6,264 nucleotides of DNA, taken from assembly GCA_913773715.1 (NCBI GenBank), contig CAJYHD010000525.1, positions 1-6,264 on the forward strand. The letters run 5' to 3'. The translations under genes were made by a program, and so were the position numbers. Positions 1-5,766 of this stretch are shown piece after piece (position 1 is the stretch's first letter; every line of letters begins with the position of its first letter). The notes under the pieces are model-generated. The model was given only the letters and a program-made list of their open reading frames with translations, ran no database searches and was not told where the DNA came from. Source of the DNA: an uncultured Sphingobium sp. (lineage in GTDB: Bacteria > Pseudomonadota > Alphaproteobacteria > Sphingomonadales > Sphingomonadaceae).

Positions 1-1655
1 CTGCGTCCTGCGCTGCCGCGCACGTCGATCGCCATGACGACGAAGCCGGCTGCGGCCAGCGCCTCCGCGCGGCGCATCATCGTGTTGCCGGTGTAGGTGC
101 GCGAAAGCACGGTTCCGAACGGCCCGCCATAGATATAGGCGACGACGGGATAGCGCCGCGCCGGATCGAACCCGGCTGGTCGATACAGAGCCCCGTAGAG
201 GGGCGTCACGCCGTCGGCGGCAAGAACACGGATCGGCTCGGGCGGCGTGTAGCCGGTCGCCGCAACCGCGCCGGCGTCGGCGACGGTCAATCGCGTCCGG
301 CCACTGCCATCGGCGTGGATCAGGTCGCGCGTCCGGGGGCTGGTCCATGATGAATGGCTGTCGAGCAGATATCGTCCCGACGGCGAGACGAGCGCGAGAT
401 GGACGCCGGGGCTGGTAGAGACGGGCCGCAGCGCGCCGCCGCTCAAATCACCCCGATACAGGCGTTCGTCATAGGGGGCGGTGGTATCGGCAGCTGTTAC
501 CAGCAACGTGCCGTCGTCGCTCGCTTGGTCGACCCGCAGGATCGGAAAGGCGCCGCGCGTCACCTGACCGATCAAGTGGCCGGCGTCGTCGTAATGATAG
601 ACGTGACGCCAACCGTCGCGCTCGGACATCCACAGGAAGCCGCGCCCTTTCGATAGCGACACGACCTGCATGCGCCACCCGCCGGTGGCGAAATTGAGAT
701 CGGCAACCTTGGTGTCCCGACGTTCTTCGCGGACGAGCCGCCGGACGTCCCCGGCGCGTGAGATCGACAGCAGATCGAGCCGCTTGCCGTCCCGCGCGAG
801 GTGCAGGACCAGCGCGGAGCCATCGTCGCGCCAATCCGCCAGCCAGTCATATCCTTCGTCCTGCTCGCTCGAAACCGGTCGCAGTTCGCCGGTGGCCGGG
901 TCGAACAGGTGCAGCCGTGCCTTCGCGATCGGCGTCCCGACCTTGGCGTATGGAACCATCGTTACCCGCTCGGCCGCGGCGCCGTAATCGACAACGGGGA
1001 TGTGGTGGACCATGCGGCTGTCGATCAGCCAGACCGCGAGCCGTCCGTCTGGAGACCACGGCCGTTCGGGAAGTTGCCACGCCAGATCGGGTGTCCCGGT
1101 GCGCCCCATCACGGGCCGCCCGGTCCCGTCCGATACCGTGAAGCCATCGCCTTCCTGCGAGACGATATGATCGCCGCCGGGTGAGGCGATCCCGCCTGCC
1201 AGGAGCCGTTCGTCCATCCCGCCCCTGTCGATGCGGCGGACGTTCGGATTGGCCAGGTCGAGGCGGAAGCCGGCGCCGGCGTAGTCGAACAGCAAACCCC
1301 GCTCGTCGGAAGTCAGCACGAACGGCATCTGTGACGGTAGCGCCGCGTCCTGTCCGGTCAGCACCGCGAGCTGTCGGCGCAGGTCGGCGGGCGTGATGAT
1401 GGGTCTGCGTTCTCCTCGCACAGCATCCACCATTACCCAGGTTCCGGCCATCGGACCGATCGCGTCCCAGAACACCAGCCGTTCGCCATCCTTCAGCCAC
1501 CGGGGCGGAACGAGACTGTCCCGGATCGCCTGCGGCCACGCCGCGACCCGCGCCGCACGATCGAGCCGGGTCGCGACGTCGTCGTGCGATTGCGCGCGTG
1601 CGATGCCGGAGGCACCGAGCGATATGGCGAGAGCGAGGCAGAGCAAGCGGGTCAT
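1..1655 (-). CDS. Exported S9 family (dipeptidyl peptidase IV-like) serine peptidase, partial (N-terminal 551 residues)
   Basis: The reading frame stays open from the ATG at 1655 to the left edge, and the C-terminus lies outside the window. Residues 1-21 look like a Sec signal peptide: MTR, a hydrophobic stretch, then cleavage after ARA before QS. The middle matches the DPP IV beta-propeller: PYAKVGTP at 235-242 corresponds to the family's YPKAG(T)xN block, and FLWMSERDGWRHVYHYD at 340-356 is a typical propeller strand. The alpha/beta-hydrolase domain begins before YGGP at 509-512, whose Tyr is the expected oxyanion residue, and DVRGS at 544-548 follows. The Ser, Asp and His of the triad would lie in the missing roughly 200 residues, so activity cannot be judged. 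Members cleave dipeptides, often after proline, from peptide N-termini; an exported protein would act in the periplasm or outside. A GGAGAGG sits about 12 bases upstream of the start. Family is certain enough; exact specificity (DPP IV or another S9B/S9C type) is not. Confidence 0.9.
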   Translation of the reverse strand, partial: MTRLLCLALAISLGASGIARAQSHDDVATRLDRAARVAAWPQAIRDSLVPPRWLKDGERLVFWDAIGPMAGTWVMVDAVRGERRPIITPADLRRQLAVLTGQDAALPSQMPFVLTSDERGLLFDYAGAGFRLDLANPNVRRIDRGGMDERLLAGGIASPGGDHIVSQEGDGFTVSDGTGRPVMGRTGTPDLAWQLPERPWSPDGRLAVWLIDSRMVHHIPVVDYGAAAERVTMVPYAKVGTPIAKARLHLFDPATGELRPVSSEQDEGYDWLADWRDDGSALVLHLARDGKRLDLLSISRAGDVRRLVREERRDTKVADLNFATGGWRMQVVSLSKGRGFLWMSERDGWRHVYHYDDAGHLIGQVTRGAFPILRVDQASDDGTLLVTAADTTAPYDERLYRGDLSGGALRPVSTSPGVHLALVSPSGRYLLDSHSSWTSPRTRDLIHADGSGRTRLTVADAGAVAATGYTPPEPIRVLAADGVTPLYGALYRPAGFDPARRYPVVAYIYGGPFGTVLSRTYTGNTMMRRAEALAAAGFVVMAIDVRGSAGR

Positions 1656-1682
1656 GGCCGCTTCTACCTCTCCCCATAGATG

Positions 1683-1698
1683 CGATACCAATATATCG
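1683..1698. promoter_or_regulatory. Dyad in the divergent LysR/peptidase intergenic region, candidate operator
   Basis: CGATA at 1683-1687 and TATCG at 1694-1698 are perfect inverted arms around a 6-base AT-rich spacer. The site lies in the 71-bp gap between two divergent starts and overlaps the peptidase's likely -10 box. LysR-type regulators usually bind AT-rich dyads in such divergent gaps. The arms do not fit the classic T-N11-A geometry exactly, so the regulator that binds here is an inference. Confidence 0.4.
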
Positions 1699-1719
1699 TT
1701 GCCGCCAGATTGAGACGAA
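1690..1719 (-). promoter_or_regulatory. Candidate promoter of the S9 peptidase gene
   Basis: Read on the minus strand, TATATT at 1695-1690 is a good -10 box, 34 bases upstream of the start codon. The -35 region is poor: TTCGTC at 1719-1714 with an 18-base spacer. A weak -35 is common at promoters that need an activator, which fits the divergent LysR gene. The call rests on pattern alone. Confidence 0.4.
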
Positions 1720-1721
1720 AG

Positions 1722-1733
1722 CGATCATGATCG
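1722..1733. promoter_or_regulatory. 12-bp perfect palindrome centred on the LysR start codon
   Basis: CGATCATGATCG reads the same on both strands and contains the ATG of the regulator at 1727-1729. It could be an autoregulatory binding site or a weak element shielding the start codon. It could also be chance, since GATC-rich palindromes arise easily at starts of the form ATGATC. Confidence 0.25.
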
Positions 1734-2614
1734 ACCTACGCCAGTTGGAGTTGTTCGTGGCGGTCGCGGAAGAGCTTCATTTCGGACGTGCTGCGGCCAG
1801 GTCAGGCATGTCGCAGCCTCCTTTCAGCCAGCAAATTCAGCGGATCGAACGTGAGCTTGGCGTCGCTCTGCTCCACCGCACAAGCCGTCGCGTGGTGCTG
1901 ACGCCGGCGGGTGTGACGTTGCTTGCCGAAGCACGCGAGTTGATCGCCCGGCGCGAGCTCGTCGTAGATGCGGTCCGGAGGACGGCGAACGGCTACGCCG
2001 GTACGCTGCGGATCGGATTCTCGGCATCGTCCGCGGTTGGCGTGTTGCCGATGATCGTCCGCCAGATCCGCTCGGCCTTGCCTGACGTGGCGTTGCAGAT
2101 CGACGACCGGGACGGCATCGATATCGCTTCCGCTCTACGAGCTGGCGCGCTCGATGCCGCGATCGTGCGCGGGCCGTTTTCGGCTTCCGGTATCATGGTC
2201 GAGACGGTCTATCGCGACAGTTTCGTGGCGGTAGTGCCCGAGTCCCATCTTCTGGCTGACTGTAAAAGTATTTCGATCGGCGACCTCGCGGGCGACGATT
2301 TCATCCTGTTTCCGCGCAATGGGGCGCAGGGACTGTACGACACCATCATCGGCCTGTGCTCCGATGCCGGCTTCTCACCCGTCATCGTCCAGGAGGCCAG
2401 TGCCTGGCTCTCGGTCGTGGGATTGGTCGAGGGTGGATTGGGCGTAACGATAGCGCCGGCACTGGCAGCTCGTGCCTGTCCCCAAGGGGTCGCTTCGATC
2501 CCGATCGCTGAAACAGCCCGCCGCACCGAGCTTCTTATCGCCTACAGAAGGAACGACGCGAACCCATTGGTCGCACGTTTCCGAGATATCGCGCGGTCGT
2601 TGAGCGAGGGCTGA
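1727..2614 (+). CDS. LysR-type transcriptional regulator
   Basis: This 295-residue protein has the usual family length. The N-terminal winged helix-turn-helix spans about residues 1-62: LRQLELFVAVAEELHFGRAA, then MSQPPFSQQIQRIERELG at 28-45 as recognition helix, then LTPAG at 58-62. A linker helix follows, and the periplasmic-binding-protein-like effector domain begins near GTLRIGF at 92-98 and runs to the end. The frame is open upstream to 1598, but ATG 1727 is the proper start because it gives the standard LysR N-terminus (MIDLRQLELF) and leaves the peptidase promoter free. The sequence before the start (GAGACGAAAG) is only a weak ribosome site. Its divergent position suggests it controls the S9 peptidase gene and probably itself, with an unknown co-inducer. 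The N-terminus resembles the BenM/CatR-like subgroup (EELHFGRAA), which does not by itself show the ligand. Confidence 0.95.
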   Translation: MIDLRQLELFVAVAEELHFGRAAARSGMSQPPFSQQIQRIERELGVALLHRTSRRVVLTPAGVTLLAEARELIARRELVVDAVRRTANGYAGTLRIGFSASSAVGVLPMIVRQIRSALPDVALQIDDRDGIDIASALRAGALDAAIVRGPFSASGIMVETVYRDSFVAVVPESHLLADCKSISIGDLAGDDFILFPRNGAQGLYDTIIGLCSDAGFSPVIVQEASAWLSVVGLVEGGLGVTIAPALAARACPQGVASIPIAETARRTELLIAYRRNDANPLVARFRDIARSLSEG

Positions 2615-2656
2615 TGCTCGCGTTCTCACACTACATCCTGATGGAAACGGCCAGCC

Positions 2657-2683
2657 ATCCCGCTTGCTCTTCGCTTGCGGGAT
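2657..2683. terminator. Hairpin between convergent genes, possible bidirectional terminator
   Basis: ATCCCGC at 2657-2663 pairs perfectly with GCGGGAT at 2677-2683. Inside, two T-T mismatches are followed by a GC/GC pair and a 5-base loop. It lies 43 bases past the LysR stop and 26 bases past the stop of the minus-strand GX2H gene. On the minus strand it is followed only by a short TTT, and on the plus strand by no T-run, so factor-independent termination is uncertain. Confidence 0.45.
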
Positions 2684-2708
2684 CGCCGACATTTGACCTG
2701 TGATGGCG

Positions 2709-3965
2709 CTATCGACTGCCGACGAGGCTGGACGGCGTCAGTTCGGGTGCCACGACGACGAGATCGTACCGCCGAATGACGTTGCGCCAAGCCGGGCTCG
2801 CGTCGGATGGCGGATTGGCGCGCAGCGGTCGCAGGTCGATGACGGTCCAGTCCTTGTCCGATCCATTGGCACCGGGGCGCGGCAACGCGTCCTTCAGCCA
2901 GGCATAGTCTGCGTCATCGGTCATGACGAACGGCTCCTGTCGCACCTGGCGACCGACACCATTGTAGAGCGCGTGAACGCCCTTCGCGCCGTAAACGGCA
3001 ATATGCAGCGACGAGGCTCCTTCCCCTTCGGCGCGTTCGGCGACAAAATTACCGACGTCACGCTGCCCCAAGCCATTGACCCCCTTGGCCATGTGCACAT
3101 CACCGAACTTGAAGAGCACGCGTGCGGGGCGTGGCTGTCCAGCCAGATAGCTCACGAGCGTCCGCTTCATCAACCGCGCGCGGCGACCGTTGGAGGCGAA
3201 GCCGTCAGTATTCTGGCCGAGATAGATCGCGCGCGTTTCCATCAGCGCGTCGAACAGGTCTTGCGTGCGCCGGCCCCCATCGCGCGTGATCGCAGCCTGG
3301 GCGTCGTGCAGCGACGTATCATCGATCGCGTAAAGGAACAGGTCTCCCGGCGAGCCGGACGCAACCGCCTTTTGCGTCGCGGCCCGATCCATCCTGGCCA
3401 ATTGCTCGATCGCGGCCTTCGCGTGCGGGCCGGGGCGGGCGGCCAGCATCTGTTCGAACAGATAGCCGCTTGCGCCGTAAAACTCCTGATCGAGTCCCCA
3501 GATCGCGAAGGCCGGACCGGCAAGGCGCGCGCACGCCGCAGCCATGTCGCTTTCGTCGCGTCCGTTCTGAAAGGCGAAGGCGTCCGGATGCGATCGCATG
3601 AAGTCGGCCACGCGCGTGAGCCGATCGGTGCGTCGCAGTGCGCCGTTGTCGAACCGCGCGGCTTCGGGACCGATTTCCACCGCGAAGGCGTCCAGTCCAT
3701 CCGGTGCCATCATCCGACAGACGCCTGTCGCGAAAAGCGGAATTTCGCGCGAAAGGTGATCCTCCCCGATCAGTACGTAGCGAGCTTGTCTGATCGCCTG
3801 GCCCAACACCGCCGCGCCCGCACCGTGGAGCCCGTCAGCATCCACGTGCAGCGTGCTCCGGACCTGCGCGATGCGGTCTGCGAGCGGCATTTGCTCGTTC
3901 GTCGACTGGGCAGTTGCCGATGATGCCATCAGGGAACCGGCAATGACGTAAGCGATCTTTTTCAA
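2709..3965 (-). CDS. Secreted GX2H-motif protein of the erythromycin esterase/ChaN-Tiki-like superfamily
   Basis: The 418-residue protein starts at TTG 3965. That start is chosen because it directly follows a strong Shine-Dalgarno (GAGGGGGGGG, then CAG) and gives a clean signal peptide: KK, a hydrophobic core, then ATA|QS at 19/20. The frame is open upstream to 4244, but that part looks non-coding. Two G-X2-H motifs are visible: GEDH at 67-70 inside a strand-like VLIGEDH, and GDVH at 288-291 in VLFKFGDVHM. Between them are AVEIGPE (E97) and WGLDQEF at 156-162. Paired GX2H motifs with an intervening conserved Glu are the signature of the erythromycin esterase/ChaN/TraB-Tiki superfamily, whose members are metal-dependent hydrolases or haem binders. 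The substrate is unknown; macrolide esterase activity should not be assumed. The gene appears monocistronic with its own promoter and acts outside the cytoplasm. Confidence 0.8.
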   Translation of the reverse strand: MKKIAYVIAGSLMASSATAQSTNEQMPLADRIAQVRSTLHVDADGLHGAGAAVLGQAIRQARYVLIGEDHLSREIPLFATGVCRMMAPDGLDAFAVEIGPEAARFDNGALRRTDRLTRVADFMRSHPDAFAFQNGRDESDMAAACARLAGPAFAIWGLDQEFYGASGYLFEQMLAARPGPHAKAAIEQLARMDRAATQKAVASGSPGDLFLYAIDDTSLHDAQAAITRDGGRRTQDLFDALMETRAIYLGQNTDGFASNGRRARLMKRTLVSYLAGQPRPARVLFKFGDVHMAKGVNGLGQRDVGNFVAERAEGEGASSLHIAVYGAKGVHALYNGVGRQVRQEPFVMTDDADYAWLKDALPRPGANGSDKDWTVIDLRPLRANPPSDASPAWRNVIRRYDLVVVAPELTPSSLVGSR

Positions 3966-3977
3966 CTGCCCCCCCCT
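3966..3977 (-). promoter_or_regulatory. Ribosome binding site with a G8 homopolymer before a TTG start
   Basis: On the coding strand the sequence is GAGGGGGGGGCAG immediately before TTG. The eight consecutive G (C8 at 3969-3976 on the plus strand) form the core of the ribosome site. This site decides the start of the GX2H gene. A tract of this length can slip during replication, which would alter the spacing to the start codon but not the reading frame. Confidence 0.6.
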
Positions 3978-3990
3978 CACATTGCACCGT

Positions 3991-4019
3991 GGTGTATTGT
4001 TAATGTAATACGCCGTCAA
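3991..4019 (-). promoter_or_regulatory. Candidate promoter of the GX2H gene with an embedded operator-like palindrome
   Basis: On the minus strand, TTGACG at 4019-4014 is a near-consensus -35 box. It is followed by a 17-base spacer and a poor -10 box, TACACC, at 3996-3991. GTATT at 3994-3998 and AATAC at 4007-4011 are perfect 5-bp inverted arms that fill the space between the two boxes. The region is also clearly more AT-rich than its surroundings. Transcription would start near 3984, leaving a leader of about 20 bases that holds the ribosome site. A regulator bound to the palindrome would block polymerase; none can be named. Confidence 0.45.
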
Positions 4020-4046
4020 TCTTCTGCTTCGCGTCCCCATATTCGA

Positions 4047-4085
4047 TCCCGATCGAGAAGTCCTGTAGTGGCCGCTCGATCGGGA
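4047..4085 (-). terminator. Strong 11-bp-arm hairpin just past the oxidoreductase remnant
   Basis: TCCCGATCGAG at 4047-4057 pairs perfectly with CTCGATCGGGA at 4075-4085 around a 17-base loop. It begins 8 bases after the stop of the minus-strand remnant, the usual place for a terminator. No T-run follows on the minus strand (TCGAATATGGGG), so it may be a factor-dependent or mRNA-stabilising structure. It would also separate the remnant from the GX2H promoter downstream. Confidence 0.5.
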
Positions 4086-4090
4086 AGTCC
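4048..4090. repeat. Near-direct repeat pair (16 bp, two mismatches) overlapping the hairpin
   Basis: CCCGATCGAGAAGTCC at 4048-4063 recurs as CTCGATCGGGAAGTCC at 4075-4090, 27 bases later. The GATCG core is itself palindromic, which is why the same bases also form the inverted arms. The shared AAGTCC tail is not explained by the hairpin. This suggests a small duplication or a two-site binding region. Confidence 0.5.
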
Positions 4091-4093
4091 GGC

Positions 4094-4537
4094 TCAGGCT
4101 TGGGCGAGCGCGATCGCGGTTTCGCGGTATCCGTGCAGCGAGCGCCCAAGCAGGGCGGTCAGTCGCGCACGGTCGCCGTCGAGCGGGATCATGCCGTCGC
4201 TGACATAGCGTTCGGCCATCAGCCTCATCTCGTAAGCGGTCCACTTGGGCATGAACGTCGCCATATTGGCCTCGAACCCGCTGGGATCGTCGCCGCCGTA
4301 AACGACCGGTCGGTCGAGAACCTCCGACCAGATCGCTGCCACCGCCTCACCGGTCACCGTACCCGGCCCAACAAGGTTGATCTTCTCGAGCGGAAGCGCG
4401 GCCTTGGCGGCATCACGGCGGATCAGTTCAAGCGCGGCGACCTCCGCGATGTCGCAACGATCTTCACGGGCTGCTACGATGGCCACCACGCCGTGCAATG
4501 AACAAACGTCCGCTTGTGAAGCGTGCTGAACCAGCAC
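4094..4537 (-). pseudogene. 5'-truncated remnant of an NmrA-like NAD(P)-binding (atypical SDR) oxidoreductase
   Basis: The frame encodes 147 residues from a GTG at 4537, but only about residue 27 onward looks like a protein family. DIAEVAALEL at 29-38 and LVGPGTVTGEAVAAIWSEVL at 55-74 are typical of the C-terminal half of NmrA/NAD(P)H-binding proteins. These normally have roughly 280-300 residues and bind the nucleotide through an N-terminal Rossmann fold with GxxGxxG. That half, about 140 residues, is absent. The upstream DNA instead belongs to the lipoprotein gene, whose stop lies only 22 bases before this GTG. Residues 1-26 match nothing I recognise, and no ribosome site is evident. I infer a deletion that removed the 5' half, leaving a non-functional relic; a small translated C-terminal protein cannot be excluded. 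Confidence 0.7.
4523..4537 (-). terminator. Small hairpin after the lipoprotein gene
   Basis: GTGCTG at 4523-4528 and CAGCAC at 4532-4537 are perfect 6-bp arms around a 3-base loop, 22 bases after the stop of the minus-strand lipoprotein gene. There is no T-run, so this is a weak terminator candidate. It lies at the very 5' end of the oxidoreductase remnant, near the presumed deletion joint. Confidence 0.3.
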
Positions 4538-4559
4538 TGATTGTCCGCAATTGAGGCAC

Positions 4560-5321
4560 TTACAGTCCGCGATCCGGTGCCGCTATGGTGGGAGCACCGG
4601 GGTCGTCGGGCGTAGCGACGGAAGTCGGCGGCGGTACCGCTAGAGGCGGCGGCGGTACCACTACAAGAGGAATGCCGCCGGTTTGCGCGGCTGCCGGCGG
4701 GTTGAGGTGGTAAAAGGTCCGCCACGCGTCGAACGCCTCATAGAAAGTGATGAAGGGCCGATCGAGGCGTGATAAGGCTGCATGAGCGAAATCCGGCAGA
4801 TCCTCATCCGAAACCTGGCCGACCCGCGCGACTTCTTCGCGCGCAGCGGCGCAGAAGCCCGATCGCATCGCCGGCTGCGCGTAGAAATTGTAGATACGCG
4901 TCTGATCGTCATCATAAACGCGCTCCCAGTCGATCCAGCCGGGTGCCTGCCATTCGCGAATCAGGGCCTGGTAGTAGCGGTCAATGACGGCGCCATGCGT
5001 CTTGATCCAGGCATTGTACGCATCGACGACCCCGCCACCTTCCAGGTCGCAGCCGAGCGCCGCGACGTTCAAAGCGTTACGAAGGTGCCAAACCGCCGCG
5101 GCATCGGTATTGTTGAGGCTCGGGGTGAAGTATTTGCCGTCATTGAGCTTCGCCGGGATCTTCATGCCGACATAGCCACCCGCCGGCATCGATGGAGGTG
5201 GCGGCGTCACCGGTACGACAGGAGGCGGCGGCTGCACGGGAACAGGCTGCGTGGCGCAACCTGACATGGTCAGAGCAAGTACGCTTGTTAACTTCCAGCC
5301 CGATCTCATGCGCATGATCAT
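4560..5321 (-). CDS. Putative lipoprotein with proline-rich segments flanking a conserved-looking domain (function unknown)
   Basis: The 253-residue protein starts at ATG 5321; in-frame ATGs at 5315 and 5309 are alternatives. A basic start (RMRSGWK) and a hydrophobic run lead to TMSGC, with Cys22 as the likely lipidated residue. The lipobox is slightly atypical, with Met at -3. Residues 25-46 are proline-rich with two PPPP runs. The central domain, about 50-205, has TPSLNNTDAAAVWHLRNALN at 66-85, two cysteines (C91, C157) and an aromatic-rich NFYAQP at 145-150. Residues 208-249 are again proline-rich. It is probably anchored to a membrane facing the periplasm, with extended proline arms that could reach through peptidoglycan. 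I believe similar proteins occur in sphingomonads as uncharacterised lipoproteins; no activity can be assigned. The frame is open upstream to 5693, but that stretch lacks protein-like composition. Confidence 0.75.
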   Translation of the reverse strand: MIMRMRSGWKLTSVLALTMSGCATQPVPVQPPPPVVPVTPPPPSMPAGGYVGMKIPAKLNDGKYFTPSLNNTDAAAVWHLRNALNVAALGCDLEGGGVVDAYNAWIKTHGAVIDRYYQALIREWQAPGWIDWERVYDDDQTRIYNFYAQPAMRSGFCAAAREEVARVGQVSDEDLPDFAHAALSRLDRPFITFYEAFDAWRTFYHLNPPAAAQTGGIPLVVVPPPPLAVPPPTSVATPDDPGAPTIAAPDRGL

Positions 5322-5348
5322 CAATCGCTTACGTACCTCGTCGCCCCG

Positions 5349-5376
5349 CTTATAGCCGGTAGCGGATGATGGCCAA
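5349..5376 (-). promoter_or_regulatory. Candidate promoter of the lipoprotein gene
   Basis: On the minus strand, TTGGCC at 5376-5371 and TATAAG at 5354-5349 are separated by 16 bases. The -10 box is close to consensus and the -35 box is moderate. The start of transcription would fall near 5342, giving a leader of about 20 bases with GAGG at 5339-5336 ahead of ATG 5321. This supports the chosen start and argues against the longer upstream frame. Confidence 0.45.
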
Positions 5377-5681
5377 AAGAATGGCGAGCGCTGCCGTTCC
5401 AAACCTGACCATGAGCGGGGAGAGTTCCGCGTCGGTTCCTCGGGCGCTGATTGGGTGCCGGATCGGCGCAAACCGTGCGTCAGCCGACATGGTGCAGAAG
5501 CGGCCTTAGCACGTAAATGTGACCACGACACTTGCATGAACGAACTACCGGACCCCGGAAAGCGGAATGGGCAACCGCAAGTCCACAACCGGATCGATGC
5601 GGCGATAGAGCAAGCGGCCGCTATACCGACTAAGCCCGAAGGATCAGCAAGATTCGTGTGTACCGAAATATCTCCGCCGTC
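5377..5681. other. Intergenic stretch without a convincing gene
   Basis: Between the lipoprotein promoter and the repeats ahead of the glycosyltransferase I see no RNA gene and no recognisable protein. A plus-strand frame at 5455-5685 (76 codons, or 49 from ATG 5536) has no ribosome site, weak GC preference at third codon positions and no family resemblance. A minus-strand frame across the whole stretch is merely free of stops. A 10-bp palindrome AGCGGCCGCT lies near 5615. Confidence 0.5.
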
Positions 5682-5706
5682 CTGATCAATCATTGATCCC
5701 GATCAG
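5682..5706. repeat. Nested inverted repeats upstream of the glycosyltransferase gene
   Basis: GATCAA at 5684-5689 and TTGATC at 5693-5698 form a perfect dyad with a 3-base centre. An alternative outer pair, CTGATC at 5682-5687 and GATCAG at 5701-5706, uses overlapping bases. The two pairings are mutually exclusive as RNA hairpins. The site is 60-80 bases upstream of the glycosyltransferase start and may be an operator or a leader structure. Confidence 0.4.
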
Positions 5707-5742
5707 TGTCATGTGGTGGGTATGCCGCTTAGGATTGACGAG

Positions 5743-5766
5743 ATGTCGGTCGGCGTTCTCACCTGA
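5743..5766 (+). CDS. Tiny leader ORF (MSVGVLT) overlapping the glycosyltransferase start
   Basis: ATG 5743 opens a 7-codon frame ending in TGA at 5764-5766, whose last base is the A of the glycosyltransferase ATG (TGATG). AGGA at 5731-5734 gives a properly spaced ribosome site for it. The glycosyltransferase start itself has no visible ribosome site, so reinitiation after this short ORF could drive its translation. The frame extends upstream to ATG 5722 (14 codons). It may serve as a coupling device rather than a protein gene; the evidence is arrangement only. Confidence 0.35.
   Translation: MSVGVLT

Noticed and set aside
847..1728. A 293-codon minus-strand frame over the peptidase start region
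   Set aside because: It is an arginine-rich, low-complexity shadow in another frame of the same strand. The peptidase frame has a signal peptide and family motifs.
2700..3923. A 407-codon plus-strand frame opposite the GX2H gene
   Set aside because: It is antisense to a gene with a signal peptide and motifs, and its translation matches no family. Long antisense frames are common in GC-rich DNA.
2709..3965. Naming the GX2H gene as a macrolide resistance esterase
   Set aside because: Only superfamily motifs are visible. A signal peptide and divergent sequence make drug inactivation an unsupported guess.
3966..4244. In-frame N-terminal extension of the GX2H gene up to ATG 4244
   Set aside because: It would bury the signal peptide, cross the candidate promoter and the remnant's 3' end, and has an arginine-rich non-protein composition.
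4100..4501. A 133-codon plus-strand frame opposite the oxidoreductase remnant
   Set aside because: The opposite strand carries the recognisable NmrA-type sequence, so this frame is a shadow.
5455..5685. A 76-codon plus-strand frame, or 49 codons from ATG 5536
   Set aside because: No ribosome site, weak third-position GC preference and no recognisable family. A small real gene is possible but not supported.
5322..5693. In-frame extension of the lipoprotein gene to 5693
   Set aside because: The signal peptide and lipobox at 5321 would become internal, and a promoter lies inside the extension.
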